In this document: positions 18,909 to 27,874 of the stretch, in pieces | How positions within the stretch are numbered: the first letter of the stretch is position 1 | Layout of the letters: every line of letters starts with the position of its first letter | From: Nitrospira sp. | GTDB taxonomy: Bacteria; Nitrospirota; Nitrospiria; Nitrospirales; Nitrospiraceae | NCBI GenBank assembly: GCA_031315995.1 | Contig: JALDRG010000004.1 | Span: 62,001-126,000, forward strand | DNA: 64,000 nucleotides | Reading direction: 5' to 3' | Position numbers and translations under genes: made by a program | The notes under the pieces: generated by a model | What the model saw: only the letters and a program-made list of their open reading frames with translations | Databases searched by the model: none | Told to the model about the DNA's origin: nothing

Positions 18909-19099
18909 CCAGTAAGGATCCTACCCGTTCCAGGGACCAATTAAGTTAAGACATTTCCACCTTCTTCCTAGCATGTGTGCCTCCGCCGGCTGTCCCGGCT
19001 CATAGCAGATGGCTGGGAGAGAAAAAGGATGATTCTCTTCGGCAAGATCATTACCATGGTGAAGATGGGTTTCATTCATTCACTTCAGGAGGGATTCAC

Positions 19100-19618
19100 A
19101 TGGCAAGCACCAAGGGGATTTCAGGATTCGTGATTGCGGCGGTCATCTGCAGTGTTGTGGCCTTGGGCGCGGCGGGATTGGCCGTGGCGGACGATAAAAG
19201 CAAGGGAACGCATCGGCATTACAAGGGGGAAGTGGTCGAGAAGGCGGGCAGTTTAGCCATTAAGGACGAGACCGGGTCTACCTATTCTTTAAGCGAAAGG
19301 GAGGCGCATCGGCAAGGTCGTGGGTTCAAGGTCGGTGACAAGGTGGATTTCACCGTCAATGAGAACAACACGTTGATTGACGTCCATCTCGCGGGGGAAA
19401 AGGGGAAGCATAAGCATGTCACAGGAAAGCTCGTGCATGTTGGATTGATGAAGAAGGAGATCAAGCTACAGACGGCAGAAGGGGAGCAAACGTTTCCGCT
19501 TTTGCTGCAAGAGACCAAGACCAAGGGTTTGGCTGAGGGTGCGGAAGTGACGGTGGAACTGAACGAGGCGGGGACCGTCATCGATTTGCATGAAGGCAAA
19601 CACAAGGAAAGCCACTGA
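19100..19618 (+). CDS. Periplasmic His-rich protein with internal duplication
   Basis: A 172-residue exported protein. The ORF opens at 18977, but AGGAGGG six bases before the ATG at 19100 and the signal peptide that follows (ISGFVIAAVICSVVALGAAG, cleavage after AVA) fix the start. The mature protein consists of two similar beta-barrel-like halves. Half 1 opens HRHYKGEVVEKAGSLAI and ends NNTLIDVHLAGEKGKHK; half 2 opens HKHVTGKLVHVGLMKKEI and ends AGTVIDLHEGKHKESH. His/Lys clusters at the start, middle and end could bind metal or anions. No family name is assigned. A stem-loop follows the stop codon. Confidence 0.72.
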   Translation: MASTKGISGFVIAAVICSVVALGAAGLAVADDKSKGTHRHYKGEVVEKAGSLAIKDETGSTYSLSEREAHRQGRGFKVGDKVDFTVNENNTLIDVHLAGEKGKHKHVTGKLVHVGLMKKEIKLQTAEGEQTFPLLLQETKTKGLAEGAEVTVELNEAGTVIDLHEGKHKESH

Positions 19619-19640
19619 GCATCTTCGAATTGGCGAGGCT

Positions 19641-19666
19641 CCGGCACGGCGTCGTAGCCGTGCCGG
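19641..19666 (+). terminator. Stem-loop after the His-rich protein gene
   Basis: A perfect 10-bp inverted repeat (CCGGCACGGC / GCCGTGCCGG) with a 6-base loop, 22 bases after the stop at 19618. There is no T-tract, so it may stabilise the 3' end or act as an imperfect terminator. Confidence 0.5.
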
Positions 19667-19686
19667 GGCTTCGCGGATCCCGGTTT

Positions 19687-19853
19687 AGCAGCAAAAACGG
19701 GGTCGTGTCTTGCAATCGACCATACCTTCTATGTGATGACAACTGGTGACCAGCGCGCATGTGCTGGGAGCAACTTTCTCTTTGCTGCAGCGTCAGCAGC
19801 TAGCGTTTTGAGGAGAGTATGCGACCGGCAGGCCAGGTCGGCGCCGATGCTGT
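19687..19853 (+). repeat. Degenerate intergenic repeat, copy B
   Basis: Same orientation as copy A. It shares GGGGTC-TGTCT-GCAATCGA-CATACC at the left and a near-identical GACCGG-GGCCAGGTCGGCG-GATGCT block at the right, with a diverged middle. Copies A and B flank the His-rich protein gene on both sides as direct repeats. Confidence 0.5.
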
Positions 19854-19909
19854 CACCATCACGCTGGATGTAGCACGATGATATGCAAGGGTGTGTGACG
19901 GGCCAAGGC

Positions 19910-20593
19910 CTAGCGCCGTAGCAGGGCGAGCCAGCGCCACAGGTTGAGCAGGCTCGCAAGAGAGGCGGCCACATAGGTCAGCGCGGCGGCGGTAAGGATG
20001 CTGCGGGCCCCCTGCTCGTCTTCAGGAGACAGGTAGTTGCCCTGCCGGAGGACTGGAAGGGCACGCCTGAAGCTGGCGTCCCACTCGACCGGCAGCGTGA
20101 AGAGGTGGACCAGCGTAGCGATCCCCATCGTCGCCATCCCGACCACCATGATCAGAAGGCCCGCCGCAGGGGTCTTGGCCAAGGACATTGCGATCGGAAT
20201 CCCCATCATCAACACCGCCCCGATCTTCTGCGCCCCCTGCGCGACCTGCACGAGCTTCGTCCGTTCCGCGAGCGGCTGGTAGCCCTGGTGATCTTGAATG
20301 GCATGCCCGACTTCGTGGGCCGCCACCGTGATGGCCGTCAGAGACTTCCCATCGAAGATGTCCGGCGTCAGGCGGACCGCTTTGCTCACGGGATCGTAGT
20401 GGTCTCCCTTCTCGGTCGGTTCCACCTTGATGTGTGACATGTTGAGCCGATTGAGCAGGTGACGGGCCAGTTCCCCTCCGGTGCCCGGATAGTCGGGACG
20501 GGGCGCGCTGTGCTTGGCAAAGACCCGCCTGGTCCAGAGTTGCGGACCGAACACGACCAGACCGATAATGATCACTAGCAGAACGACACGCAT
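19910..20593 (-). CDS. YugP-like neutral zinc metallopeptidase
   Basis: A 227-residue membrane peptidase of the Zn_peptidase_2 (YugP) type. An N-terminal helix (MRVVLLVIIIGLVVFGPQLW) is followed by the catalytic motif AAHEVGHAIQDHQGY, with HEVGH at residues 93-97. Two more helix pairs (residues about 118-150 and at the C-terminus) follow. The frame opens at 20647, but AGGA before the tandem ATGs at 20596/20593 supports the start there. The substrate of the family is not established. Confidence 0.82.
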   Translation of the reverse strand: MRVVLLVIIIGLVVFGPQLWTRRVFAKHSAPRPDYPGTGGELARHLLNRLNMSHIKVEPTEKGDHYDPVSKAVRLTPDIFDGKSLTAITVAAHEVGHAIQDHQGYQPLAERTKLVQVAQGAQKIGAVLMMGIPIAMSLAKTPAAGLLIMVVGMATMGIATLVHLFTLPVEWDASFRRALPVLRQGNYLSPEDEQGARSILTAAALTYVAASLASLLNLWRWLALLRR

Positions 20594-20750
20594 CATGTTT
20601 CCTGATTTCCCTAGTTCTCTTCCGGCGAGGCACCAGCCCAAGCCCATTGGTCAGACTTTTTCGGGATCGCTCCCGTGTCACACAGGCTACCACAATAGCA
20701 GGTGAGAACAGAAAAGCCGGGACCACGTGCGGCATCTCGACTGGTAACTG

Positions 20751-20870
20751 ATGGGTCAGGAGAGTAAAGAGGGGGTGGCGGCAGCCACCGGCCGGCATGC
20801 GCCTGCAAGCGCCGCTCCCTTTACTCCAGTCTCAGCAGCGAGCGTATTGACGAGAACACACGGCCGAGAC
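20751..20870 (+). repeat. Degenerate intergenic repeat, copy C (partial)
   Basis: Matches the middle of copy A almost exactly over about 50 bases (GCGCCTGCAAGCGCCGCTC, then CTTT-CT-CA-TCTCA-CAGCG-GCGT). It lacks the left GGGGTC end. It lies between the start of the YugP-like gene and the zwf stop. Confidence 0.45.
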
Positions 20871-20979
20871 GATCGACTTAGCGCGCTCCGCATGCGTGGC
20901 CTTGAGCGCTGCCCCCTCCTTCTCGCAGAGCGTGAGATATTCCGCACTGCCGATCAACGCCAATTGCTTGTGCTCGGCG

Positions 20980-22365
20980 TCATTTCTGTTCCTTCGGATT
21001 GGACCATCCGCCGAACGGCGCGATCAGCACTTGGGATTCCTTCGGCCCCCAGGTGCCAGGCTCGTATTCGTAGACCGGCGTGTGCATCGTGAGCACCGGA
21101 TCCACCACCCGCCAACTCGCTTCGACGCCGTCCTGCCGCGCGAACAATGCCGGATCACCCGACATGGCATCGCCGATCAGACGGTCATAGGCGCCCATCT
21201 CGTCTGCTCCCTGATGGCACACAAAGAGTTCGGTCTCGTTTCCCACCATCTTGTCCCCTGGCACCTTCGCGCGCGCTCCAACGGCGACGGCCACCTGATC
21301 AGGACCTAGACGGAAACGCACGTAGTTGCGCGGGCCCGTGAGCGATTCACCGAACACATTCTGGGGCGGCCGCTTCAGGGTCACGATGACCTCCGTCGCG
21401 GTGACGGGAAGCTGTTTGCCGGCACGGATCACGAAGGGCACGCCGTCCCAGCGCCAGGAATCGAGATGCACTTGCAGGGAGGCGAAGGTTTCGACCTGCG
21501 ATTCGGGCGCCACACCCTTCTCGTCGCGATAGCCGCGAAATTGTCCGCGCACCAGGGTCGCTCCCGTCAGCGGACGCATCCGCTTGAAGACCTTGACCCG
21601 CTCATCCCGCAACGCCTCCCCATCGGCGTTGATGGGCGGCTCCATCGCGAGATTCGCCACCACCTGCAGGAGATGGTTCTGGACTACATCGCGCAGGGCC
21701 CCCGTCTCCTCGTAAAAACTCCCTCGGCCCTCGACGCCGAACCGCTCCGCCATCGTGATCTGCACATGGTCGATGTAATTGCGATTCCAGATCGGCTCGA
21801 GGAAGGTATTGGCAAACCGGAAGTAGAGCAAATTCTGAATCGACTCTTTGCCCAGATAATGGTCGATGCGGAAAATGGACGATTCGTCGAACAGGGTGTG
21901 GAGGGTCCGGTTGAGGGCCTGGGCCGAAGCGAGATCCCTCCCGAAGGGTTTCTCGACCACCACGCGCGCACCGGCCGCACAGCCCGACTTCCCTAGGCTC
22001 TCGATCACCGACGCAAACAGGCTGGGCGGGATCGCCAGATAATGGAGGGGCCGTTCCGCCTTGCCGAGTTCCCGGCGAAGGCGCACGAACGTGTCGGGCG
22101 CCTGATAGTCGCCGTCCACCAATCGGAAAAGCTTCACCAGTTTGGCAAAGGCTGCCTCATCGACGCCCCCGCCGAACTGCTCGAGACTCTCGTGGATCCG
22201 CTCCCGCATCGCTTCGAGAGATCGGTTCGCTCTGGCCACCCCGATCACGGGCACGGTCAGGTCGTCCCGCTTGATCATCGCCTGGAGGGCGGGAAAGATT
22301 TTTTTAAACGCCAGGTCACCGGTCGCACCGAACAACACCAGCGCATCTGCTTGGGACTCGCGCAT
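20980..22365 (-). CDS. zwf: Glucose-6-phosphate 1-dehydrogenase
   Basis: Oxidises glucose 6-phosphate to 6-phosphogluconolactone with NAD(P)+, the entry to the oxidative pentose phosphate pathway. The N-terminal Rossmann motif [17 protein letters not shown] and the active-site signature [20 protein letters not shown] are complete. The 461-residue length is normal for the family. The ORF extends to 22410, but GGAGGTGAAC directly before the ATG at 22365 marks the start. No 6-phosphogluconolactonase or gnd gene is adjacent. Confidence 0.95.
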   Translation of the reverse strand: MRESQADALVLFGATGDLAFKKIFPALQAMIKRDDLTVPVIGVARANRSLEAMRERIHESLEQFGGGVDEAAFAKLVKLFRLVDGDYQAPDTFVRLRRELGKAERPLHYLAIPPSLFASVIESLGKSGCAAGARVVVEKPFGRDLASAQALNRTLHTLFDESSIFRIDHYLGKESIQNLLYFRFANTFLEPIWNRNYIDHVQITMAERFGVEGRGSFYEETGALRDVVQNHLLQVVANLAMEPPINADGEALRDERVKVFKRMRPLTGATLVRGQFRGYRDEKGVAPESQVETFASLQVHLDSWRWDGVPFVIRAGKQLPVTATEVIVTLKRPPQNVFGESLTGPRNYVRFRLGPDQVAVAVGARAKVPGDKMVGNETELFVCHQGADEMGAYDRLIGDAMSGDPALFARQDGVEASWRVVDPVLTMHTPVYEYEPGTWGPKESQVLIAPFGGWSNPKEQK

Positions 22366-22772
22366 GTTCACCTCCGAAGTCATTCTGGCCGTCAGGAACG
22401 CGATCGGCATTTTTCACGGCACGAGCACTCAGCTCCCGAGCGGTCGACACATCGTCTCGACCGGACGCCCCAGAACTCATTTTACGTGGGATGGGCAGTC
22501 AACGCACTCCCTGTTTCGTCGGAACGAGGCGTTGACATTCCAGACAGGGACTCGCGGATCGTGAAGCAAGCAGGAGGCTGAGGCGTGCGAAGAGACGCTG
22601 GAGACGTGGCAGACGATGGACGCGGTCGACAGGCCGACGTGAGCCCTGTGCTGTTGGGGACCTGCGGGCTGGATTGTTATGAGGACCGGCCAGGAAGAAA
22701 CACGAAAGAACGGCTCAGGCAATTCTGGCCGCATTCAGAGGACATATCCAGGCCAGAACGACGCACCGACCC
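22366..22772. other. Intergenic region with no feature seen
   Basis: About 407 bases upstream of zwf. ORFs here show no coding character, and no repeat, RNA or clear promoter was found. The zwf promoter should lie at its left end. Confidence 0.4.
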
Positions 22773-23240
22773 TCACCGATCCACGGCCGCCAGAATGCGG
22801 GTGACCTCTCTGTCGCCTATTTCCTGGTGCCGATCCGGCGCCACCTTGTCGAAATCGCCACGGATGGTCTTCAACGCATACCGCTCGACATCAATTTCAC
22901 GGGCGGTCCGCACGCCGAGGCGTCGGAACACGGGAATCGGAGGGCACCATCCCTGCACGGCATGTTGCAAGAGAAACCCGGCGACCACGGCGGGAAGCAG
23001 GAAAAATCGACGATCGACGAACGCGCCAAGCCCAAGTCCTACTAACGAGATCGAGGCCGCATTGGCCTCCAGCGTTCGCTCGATGTCCCATTCACGATCC
23101 AACTCATCGAGACGCCGGTTGATCTCCGCGCCTCCTTGTTTCGCAAAATGGGAGATATTGCGTTCAGTCTGACGGCGTATGGATTCATTGATCTCATCAT
23201 CGGTCTGTTGCTCAACGCGAGTCGTGGTGGCTGGTATCAT
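22773..23240 (-). CDS. DUF2892-type inner-membrane protein
   Basis: A 155-residue protein. The first 55 residues are a charged helix (TDDEINESIRRQTERNISHF). Residues about 60-105 form two membrane helices with ASISLVGLGLGAFVDRRFF and a GWCPPIPVFRRLGVRTAREI turn, which is the DUF2892 pattern seen in YgaP-like proteins. The C-terminal third is soluble (YALKTIRGDFDKV). AGAGGA before the ATG supports the start. Function unknown; in YgaP this domain anchors a rhodanese, which is absent here. Confidence 0.7.
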   Translation of the reverse strand: MIPATTTRVEQQTDDEINESIRRQTERNISHFAKQGGAEINRRLDELDREWDIERTLEANAASISLVGLGLGAFVDRRFFLLPAVVAGFLLQHAVQGWCPPIPVFRRLGVRTAREIDVERYALKTIRGDFDKVAPDRHQEIGDREVTRILAAVDR

Positions 23241-23342
23241 AGTGTCCTCTCTCTTGAACCCGATAAAAATAGGACGATGATCGATCTGCGAGCTGCGGAC
23301 GACGTCTCTCAGCCGCTTCCTCGCCGTTCGTAAATCGTACGT

Positions 23343-23525
23343 CTACGCCGCCTGATTGGGAGGAGCGTAAAGGCGTGTGCATGTTAGCCGAGCCTGCTTC
23401 GTCAACAACCTCGCTGCAGGCAGCTTCATGAACTCCCGCGCCGACAGGGGCCAGATTTCCTGCCTGTCGTCACTGGATCTCTGCGTCTCGGTCCGACGAA
23501 TCGGGCGCTGGATTTGCTTCTGCAT
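23343..23525 (-). CDS. Small basic hypothetical protein
   Basis: A 60-residue protein rich in Arg, Gln and Ala with a basic N-terminus (MQKQIQRPIRRTETQRSSDD). No signal peptide, membrane segment or motif is visible. The main support is an excellent ribosome-binding site, AAAAGGAGGTG, ending four bases before the ATG. It is on the same strand as the DUF2892 gene, 102 bases upstream of it. Confidence 0.5.
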   Translation of the reverse strand: MQKQIQRPIRRTETQRSSDDRQEIWPLSAREFMKLPAARLLTKQARLTCTRLYAPPNQAA

Positions 23526-23935
23526 GAGGCACCTCCTTTTGGGGCACCCGTTGACCTGCTGGGACCGTCTCCGGGTACGCTAATATGATCTCTTTTTACC
23601 CTGAGGCGCTGAGTTCGACGACTAGATGAACCCCTGGATTGGTTCGGTCATCGCCCTGGAAATCTGGGCCCCCAGTTCGGCCTAAGGTCTGATGACGACT
23701 GGGATGAATAAGCGAGCGATTCAAAGGGCGGCCTGGTGCGTCAGAAGCAGGCCGTCGCCTTTTCCAAAGCGCCTCCTCGCTCTTTCACACATTTACTGGT
23801 TGGAATGGCGAGCTGATGGACCGACAGGACAAGGAATCGGCGGCAGGATGTTTACGAGGCCGACTTCAGGAATATCACCTGATTGGGTGAGGAGAGGCCT
23901 CTGGCCGGTATGTGCAGTGTTATCCAGGTGATCGG
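23526..23935. other. Intergenic region with no feature seen
   Basis: A 410-base gap between the HDOD gene stop and the start of the 60-residue gene. A 79-codon plus-strand ORF (23692-23931) lacks a ribosome-binding site and coding character. No RNA, repeat or terminator was recognised. Confidence 0.4.
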
Positions 23936-24793
23936 CTATGCAGCCATCGCCACGGGGCTGAACAACTTCACCGTTTCCTGCAACTGGTCTTGCGCCTCGT
24001 TGAGCAAGACCGGCTTCTCGTCCACGTTGAAACCGGTCAGTTGCATCGCGTGGGGATCAAAGGGCGACTCCGGCGCGACATGGGATGGAGGCAACTCACT
24101 CTCGTCCGCCACGACGCCGGCCAAGTGAACGATCGACGCGTGCAGGATGTGCTCCCCTGCTTCCTTGGGGCTCAGTTGATACCGAATCGCCTGCTCGATT
24201 TGTGGGGGCATACCCCAAACATGAATGAGCTCCGCGCCGACTTCCGTATAGTCACACCCAAAACTCGACTGCTCGACTTCCGCCAGTGAGCTCCCCAGAT
24301 TGCCGGCCTCAATGAGCGCCGCCTGTGCGCGTTGGGGAATCGTTTGGTACAGGACCAGGTGTCCGATATCCCTCAGCAGTCCTTCGATGAAGAACCGCTC
24401 GCTGTCTCGGATGCCACAGGCTTTGGCGATCTTGCCGGCCATCAAGGCACAGAGGACGCTTTTTCGCCAATAGGCGGACAAATCCATGATCTCGGTGGTC
24501 ATTCCGCTGAAGCGACGGCCGATGGCCGTGGCGGTCACCAGGTCTCGGACCGCTTGCATGCCGAGGAGATTCACCGCGCGGGTGACCGTATCCACCTGCT
24601 TGGGAAAGCCGTACAAAGGGCTGTTGACGATCTTGAGCACGCGGGCGGAAATCGCCGGATCCATCTTGAGGACATTCGCCAAATCATCCATGGTTGAATT
24701 GGAATCGTCCACCACATCGCGGACTCGAACGTAAATTTCCGGCAGCGTAAAGACATTTGAGCAGGATTGGACGAGTTCTTGCGCCGATGCCAT
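23936..24793 (-). CDS. HDOD domain signalling protein
   Basis: A 285-residue protein with an HDOD domain over residues about 10-205. This is an HD-like fold that usually lacks the metal-binding HD pair and is found in bacterial signalling proteins. Typical segments are LPEIYVRVRDVVDDSNSTMD, VLKMDPAISARVLKIVNSPL, VTRAVNLLGMQAVRDLV, FFIEGLLRDIGHLVL and EVGAELIHVWGMPPQIEQAI. The C-terminal 80 residues are less typical. AAGGAGG about 11 bases upstream supports the ATG. No neighbouring signalling gene indicates its partner. Confidence 0.88.
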   Translation of the reverse strand: MASAQELVQSCSNVFTLPEIYVRVRDVVDDSNSTMDDLANVLKMDPAISARVLKIVNSPLYGFPKQVDTVTRAVNLLGMQAVRDLVTATAIGRRFSGMTTEIMDLSAYWRKSVLCALMAGKIAKACGIRDSERFFIEGLLRDIGHLVLYQTIPQRAQAALIEAGNLGSSLAEVEQSSFGCDYTEVGAELIHVWGMPPQIEQAIRYQLSPKEAGEHILHASIVHLAGVVADESELPPSHVAPESPFDPHAMQLTGFNVDEKPVLLNEAQDQLQETVKLFSPVAMAA

Positions 24794-25060
24794 GATGGAC
24801 GATCCTCCTTGCCACGCGATGCGCCTGCGGCCTGCGCAGGAGCCCCGGCTATCTTTATCGGCTACGACCTGGCGTTTCTAAAGTGTTGGGACGTGCCGGA
24901 CCGGCTTGAAAGGAGATGTCCGGTAGCCGTTGGAGCCTTCAGCCCCCTCCCACACCCAGGCCTGGACAGATCGTCTGGCGCCCAAAGAGGGGTTTCCAGC
25001 GGCGACACGGCCTGCCGAGACAGGTCCATGGCCCGAACTCCGAGCCGACTCGCGTGCCGG

Positions 25061-25636
25061 TTAGGCGGAGGAAGGCGCGTTGCCCGGCTTCCACTTGATG
25101 CTGCAGCCGACGCTGGCTTTTTGATTGGGATTCACCGGTTTCCCGCCCAGCACGGCATCGATCGCGGCGCGCAAGTCGCAGCCGGTGACCGGCTTATTGT
25201 TGCCGGGACGCGAGTCGTCCAACTGGCCGCGATAGGCGAGCCGGCGGTGCTGATCGAACAGATAAAAGTCCGGCGTGCAGGCGGCCCGATAGGCCTTCGC
25301 GACCTCTTGGGTGTCGTCGCAACAGAACGGAAAGGCGAATCCGAGTCGCTCGGCCATCTCCTTGAGTCGGGGCGGCGCGTCGTCCGGATAGGAGATCGGA
25401 TCGTTACTGCTGATGCCAAGTATGCCGAGCCCCGTGTCCTTGTAGTCATGGCCGATCTTCGCGATCTCCTGCTCCACATGCGCCACATACGGGCAATGGC
25501 GGCAAATGAACATTACCAACAAGGCCGACAAGCCGGCGAATGAGTCGAGTTGATACACCCGACCGGTCACCACCTCGCGTAACGTAAACGAAGGCGCACT
25601 CGTTCCAAGCGGCACCATCACGGACTCGACAGCCAT
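25061..25636 (-). CDS. Thioredoxin-fold redoxin (AhpC/TSA-like)
   Basis: A 191-residue cytosolic thiol-disulfide protein. The active segment is VMFICRHCPYVAHVEQEI with CxxC at Cys45 and Cys48. The CxHCPYV form is typical of a thioredoxin-like group in which reduction of an unknown partner is assumed. A third Cys pair (FCCDD) lies near residue 105. The ORF opens at a GTG at 25642, but GAGAGGTG before the ATG at 25636 makes that ATG the start. Confidence 0.83.
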   Translation of the reverse strand: MAVESVMVPLGTSAPSFTLREVVTGRVYQLDSFAGLSALLVMFICRHCPYVAHVEQEIAKIGHDYKDTGLGILGISSNDPISYPDDAPPRLKEMAERLGFAFPFCCDDTQEVAKAYRAACTPDFYLFDQHRRLAYRGQLDDSRPGNNKPVTGCDLRAAIDAVLGGKPVNPNQKASVGCSIKWKPGNAPSSA

Positions 25637-25737
25637 AGTCACCTCTCAGGTTCAGATTTCAGACCGGTGAGGAACCGCTGCCTCACCGCCCATTCACTGT
25701 ACAAGCCTCCGGCCGACGACTCAAGGACGACACCTCA

Positions 25738-25767
25738 TTGACCTGCTTTTCTCTCCCCGCGTATGCT
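25738..25767 (+). promoter_or_regulatory. Sigma-70-type promoter for the 25848 gene
   Basis: TTGACC (25738-25743), an 18-base spacer and TATGCT (25762-25767), 80 bases before the ATG at 25848. It probably drives the run of small genes up to 27716. Confidence 0.5.
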
Positions 25768-25847
25768 GAGGCCAGACCCGTGACCATCCGGCGGACAGGA
25801 GTCCCCGATGGAGGATCCACCTCTCACGTTTCACGAAAGAGCTGTCT

Positions 25848-26270
25848 ATGCAATTCGACGCCGCCCTGGCCGCTCAAGATACGCTGCAGGAATCGGAAAC
25901 CGAACTCGGTGCCGATTGGGACCTGGCCGTTGAACTCGAAGGGACCTTTTCATCCAACGCCGGCGCCACGGCCCGCGAGGCGTACGAACAATTGCTCGCG
26001 TTGGCCGATCGGCATCCCGAGGCACACACCTTTCAGGCGTTCTGCATCTACATCACCTGGCAGCAGGTGACCGAAGAGACGATCGCTCGTCATTTTCAGA
26101 CCGGCCTGACACGCTCGGAAACCTATCTGGCCTCGCCTGCCGGCAAAGATCCACGCCACCTCGCCTATGTCGCCGAATTGCTGGACTCGTTTCGCGCCGG
26201 GTTAGGGCTGGACGAAGAAGACGACATCGTAGTGGAGTTTCGAAAAGACACGCCCAAAGGCGGCGACTGA
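25848..26270 (+). CDS. Acidic hypothetical protein, helical
   Basis: A 140-residue, strongly acidic, soluble helical protein. The segment AREAYEQLLALADRHPEAHT is TPR-like, and the end (GLGLDEEDDIVVEFRKDTPK) is highly charged. No family was recognised. It leads a same-strand group with three further small proteins, two of them TPR proteins. Confidence 0.6.
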   Translation: MQFDAALAAQDTLQESETELGADWDLAVELEGTFSSNAGATAREAYEQLLALADRHPEAHTFQAFCIYITWQQVTEETIARHFQTGLTRSETYLASPAGKDPRHLAYVAELLDSFRAGLGLDEEDDIVVEFRKDTPKGGD

Positions 26271-26347
26271 CCGAACACCGTATTTCGTGAATCGTCTCTC
26301 GCACCCCGTTGCCACCAACGCTTCACGAATCACGATTGAGGCACCAC

Positions 26348-27115
26348 ATGGCTGAAAACGACAAACACCGCGCCCGCATCTTTCTCCATCGCGGCGATCT
26401 GCGGCAGGCTCGCGCCGCCTGGGAAGCGGCCGTCAAGGATGATCGGCTGACCGGGACCCAACGCGAGCTCTCGAACAGCCTCGGCAATCTTGGCAACACC
26501 TGTGCTCTGGCCGGCGAACTCGACAAGGCCGACGCCTGTTATAAGGAAGTGCTGGCCATCCAGCGCAGCGAACAGGACCCGCACGCGATTGCCCATACGC
26601 TCGTCAATCTCGGCAACCTCTACGTCGGCGCCGATCGGCATGAAAAGGCCCGCCCCTACTATCTCGAGGCCCTCGATCTGCTCAAGCCGCTGAACGACCA
26701 TCGCGCGCTCGGCATCCTCTACCACAACCTGGCCATGGAGGAAGCCCGGCAGCAGCAGTGGGATGAATCCATTCGATTGTTCACGCAGGCATTGGACAGC
26801 CATCGCGTGGTCGGGAACGAAGAGGGCCTTGCCGGCACCTACAGCCAGCTGGGGAAGACGTTCCTGAACAGCGGTCGTACGGTCGAGGCGGAGCGGTGTT
26901 TCAACAATGCCTCCGAGCATTTCATCAAGCTCGGCAATCCGACCGGAGAAGCGGCGGTCATCCGTGAACTGGCCGATCTCTATGAACAACGACAGGACAC
27001 AGTCGCGGCTGTCCGCTGCGTGGAACGACTGCACCACCTCGCGCTCGGTACCGGTCGCGCGCCCTCTGAGGCCGATCGCGAGCGCCTCGCACGACTTCGC
27101 GCCGCCCGTAGCTGA
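26348..27115 (+). CDS. TPR repeat protein
   Basis: A 255-residue soluble protein built from about six tetratricopeptide repeats. Examples are LGNLGNTCALAGELDKADAC, LVNLGNLYVGADRHEKARPY, LYHNLAMEEARQQQWDESIR, TYSQLGKTFLNSGRTVEAER and IRELADLYEQRQDTVAAVRC. TPRs are protein-protein scaffolds, and the partner is unknown. The ORF begins at 26309, but the ATG at 26348 preceded by GAGG fits the first repeat better. The 13-mer TTCACGAATCACG lies just upstream (26322-26334). Confidence 0.85.
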   Translation: MAENDKHRARIFLHRGDLRQARAAWEAAVKDDRLTGTQRELSNSLGNLGNTCALAGELDKADACYKEVLAIQRSEQDPHAIAHTLVNLGNLYVGADRHEKARPYYLEALDLLKPLNDHRALGILYHNLAMEEARQQQWDESIRLFTQALDSHRVVGNEEGLAGTYSQLGKTFLNSGRTVEAERCFNNASEHFIKLGNPTGEAAVIRELADLYEQRQDTVAAVRCVERLHHLALGTGRAPSEADRERLARLRAARS

Positions 27116-27181
27116 ACGAACGAGGGTGATGGTAGAATCGCGCGTCATCACACCGGTCAATCACGCTTCACAAGGAGCCTC

Positions 27182-27499
27182 ATGGATATCAGCGCGTTTC
27201 GTCAAATGGTTGATAAGAACCCCAAAGGATTCCTGGGCCGCTACGGTCTGGGGAATAAAATTCTGCAAGAAGGCGGCAGCGCCGAGGAGGCCGCCGAGCA
27301 CCTCGCCGTCGCTACCCAGTTGGATCCCACCCATGTCGCGTCCCACCTCGCGCTGGGACGCGCCCTGGTGTCGCTGGGCAAGAAGGACGAGGCCAAACCT
27401 GTCTTGCAAGCCGGCATTGATGCGGCTGTCTCCGGCCGTTCCAACGGCGGAGTGGATCTGGTTCCTGAACTGCAACAACTTTTGAGGACGCTCGGATAA
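27182..27499 (+). CDS. Short TPR protein
   Basis: A 105-residue soluble protein with about two tetratricopeptide repeats (YGLGNKILQEGGSAEEAAEH; SHLALGRALVSLGKKDEAKP) and a closing helix (LVPELQQLLRTLG). AGGAG lies just before the ATG. It sits 66 bases after the larger TPR gene and 16 bases before the 66-residue gene, so the three probably share a transcript. Confidence 0.8.
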   Translation: MDISAFRQMVDKNPKGFLGRYGLGNKILQEGGSAEEAAEHLAVATQLDPTHVASHLALGRALVSLGKKDEAKPVLQAGIDAAVSGRSNGGVDLVPELQQLLRTLG

Positions 27500-27515
27500 G
27501 CAGCTTGGAGGATGT

Positions 27516-27716
27516 ATGAATCTTGACGCCGCCAAACAACGGATCGAATCGGCGATTACTCAATACGGCCAGCATGCGGCCATGGCCATCGAACTGGTCA
27601 TTAATGAAGTGCGCTCCGACATGGGCTACGAGGCCGTAAACGAATTGATCGACGAGTTCGATCTTGAACTCATGTACAACATCGCCCCGATGGAATCCGA
27701 CACCTCGAACAGCTGA
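27516..27716 (+). CDS. Small acidic hypothetical protein
   Basis: A 66-residue, acidic, all-helical soluble protein (AKQRIESAITQYGQHAAMAI; YEAVNELIDEFDLELMY). GGAGGATGT directly before the ATG and the 16-base gap to the TPR gene support it. No family was recognised. Confidence 0.68.
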   Translation: MNLDAAKQRIESAITQYGQHAAMAIELVINEVRSDMGYEAVNELIDEFDLELMYNIAPMESDTSNS

Positions 27717-27874
27717 GCAGGGATGGCACAATTACGCGGGGCCCCTGCGGGGTGCGCACAACGACCATCTTTAGAGGCCGTCGACGCGGCAGACCCGACG
27801 GCGCGCATGCGGACGTACGCTGAGGCAGGGTCCACGTCGAGCAGGGCCTTGGGCGTCTGGTTCAGCAGCCGGCC

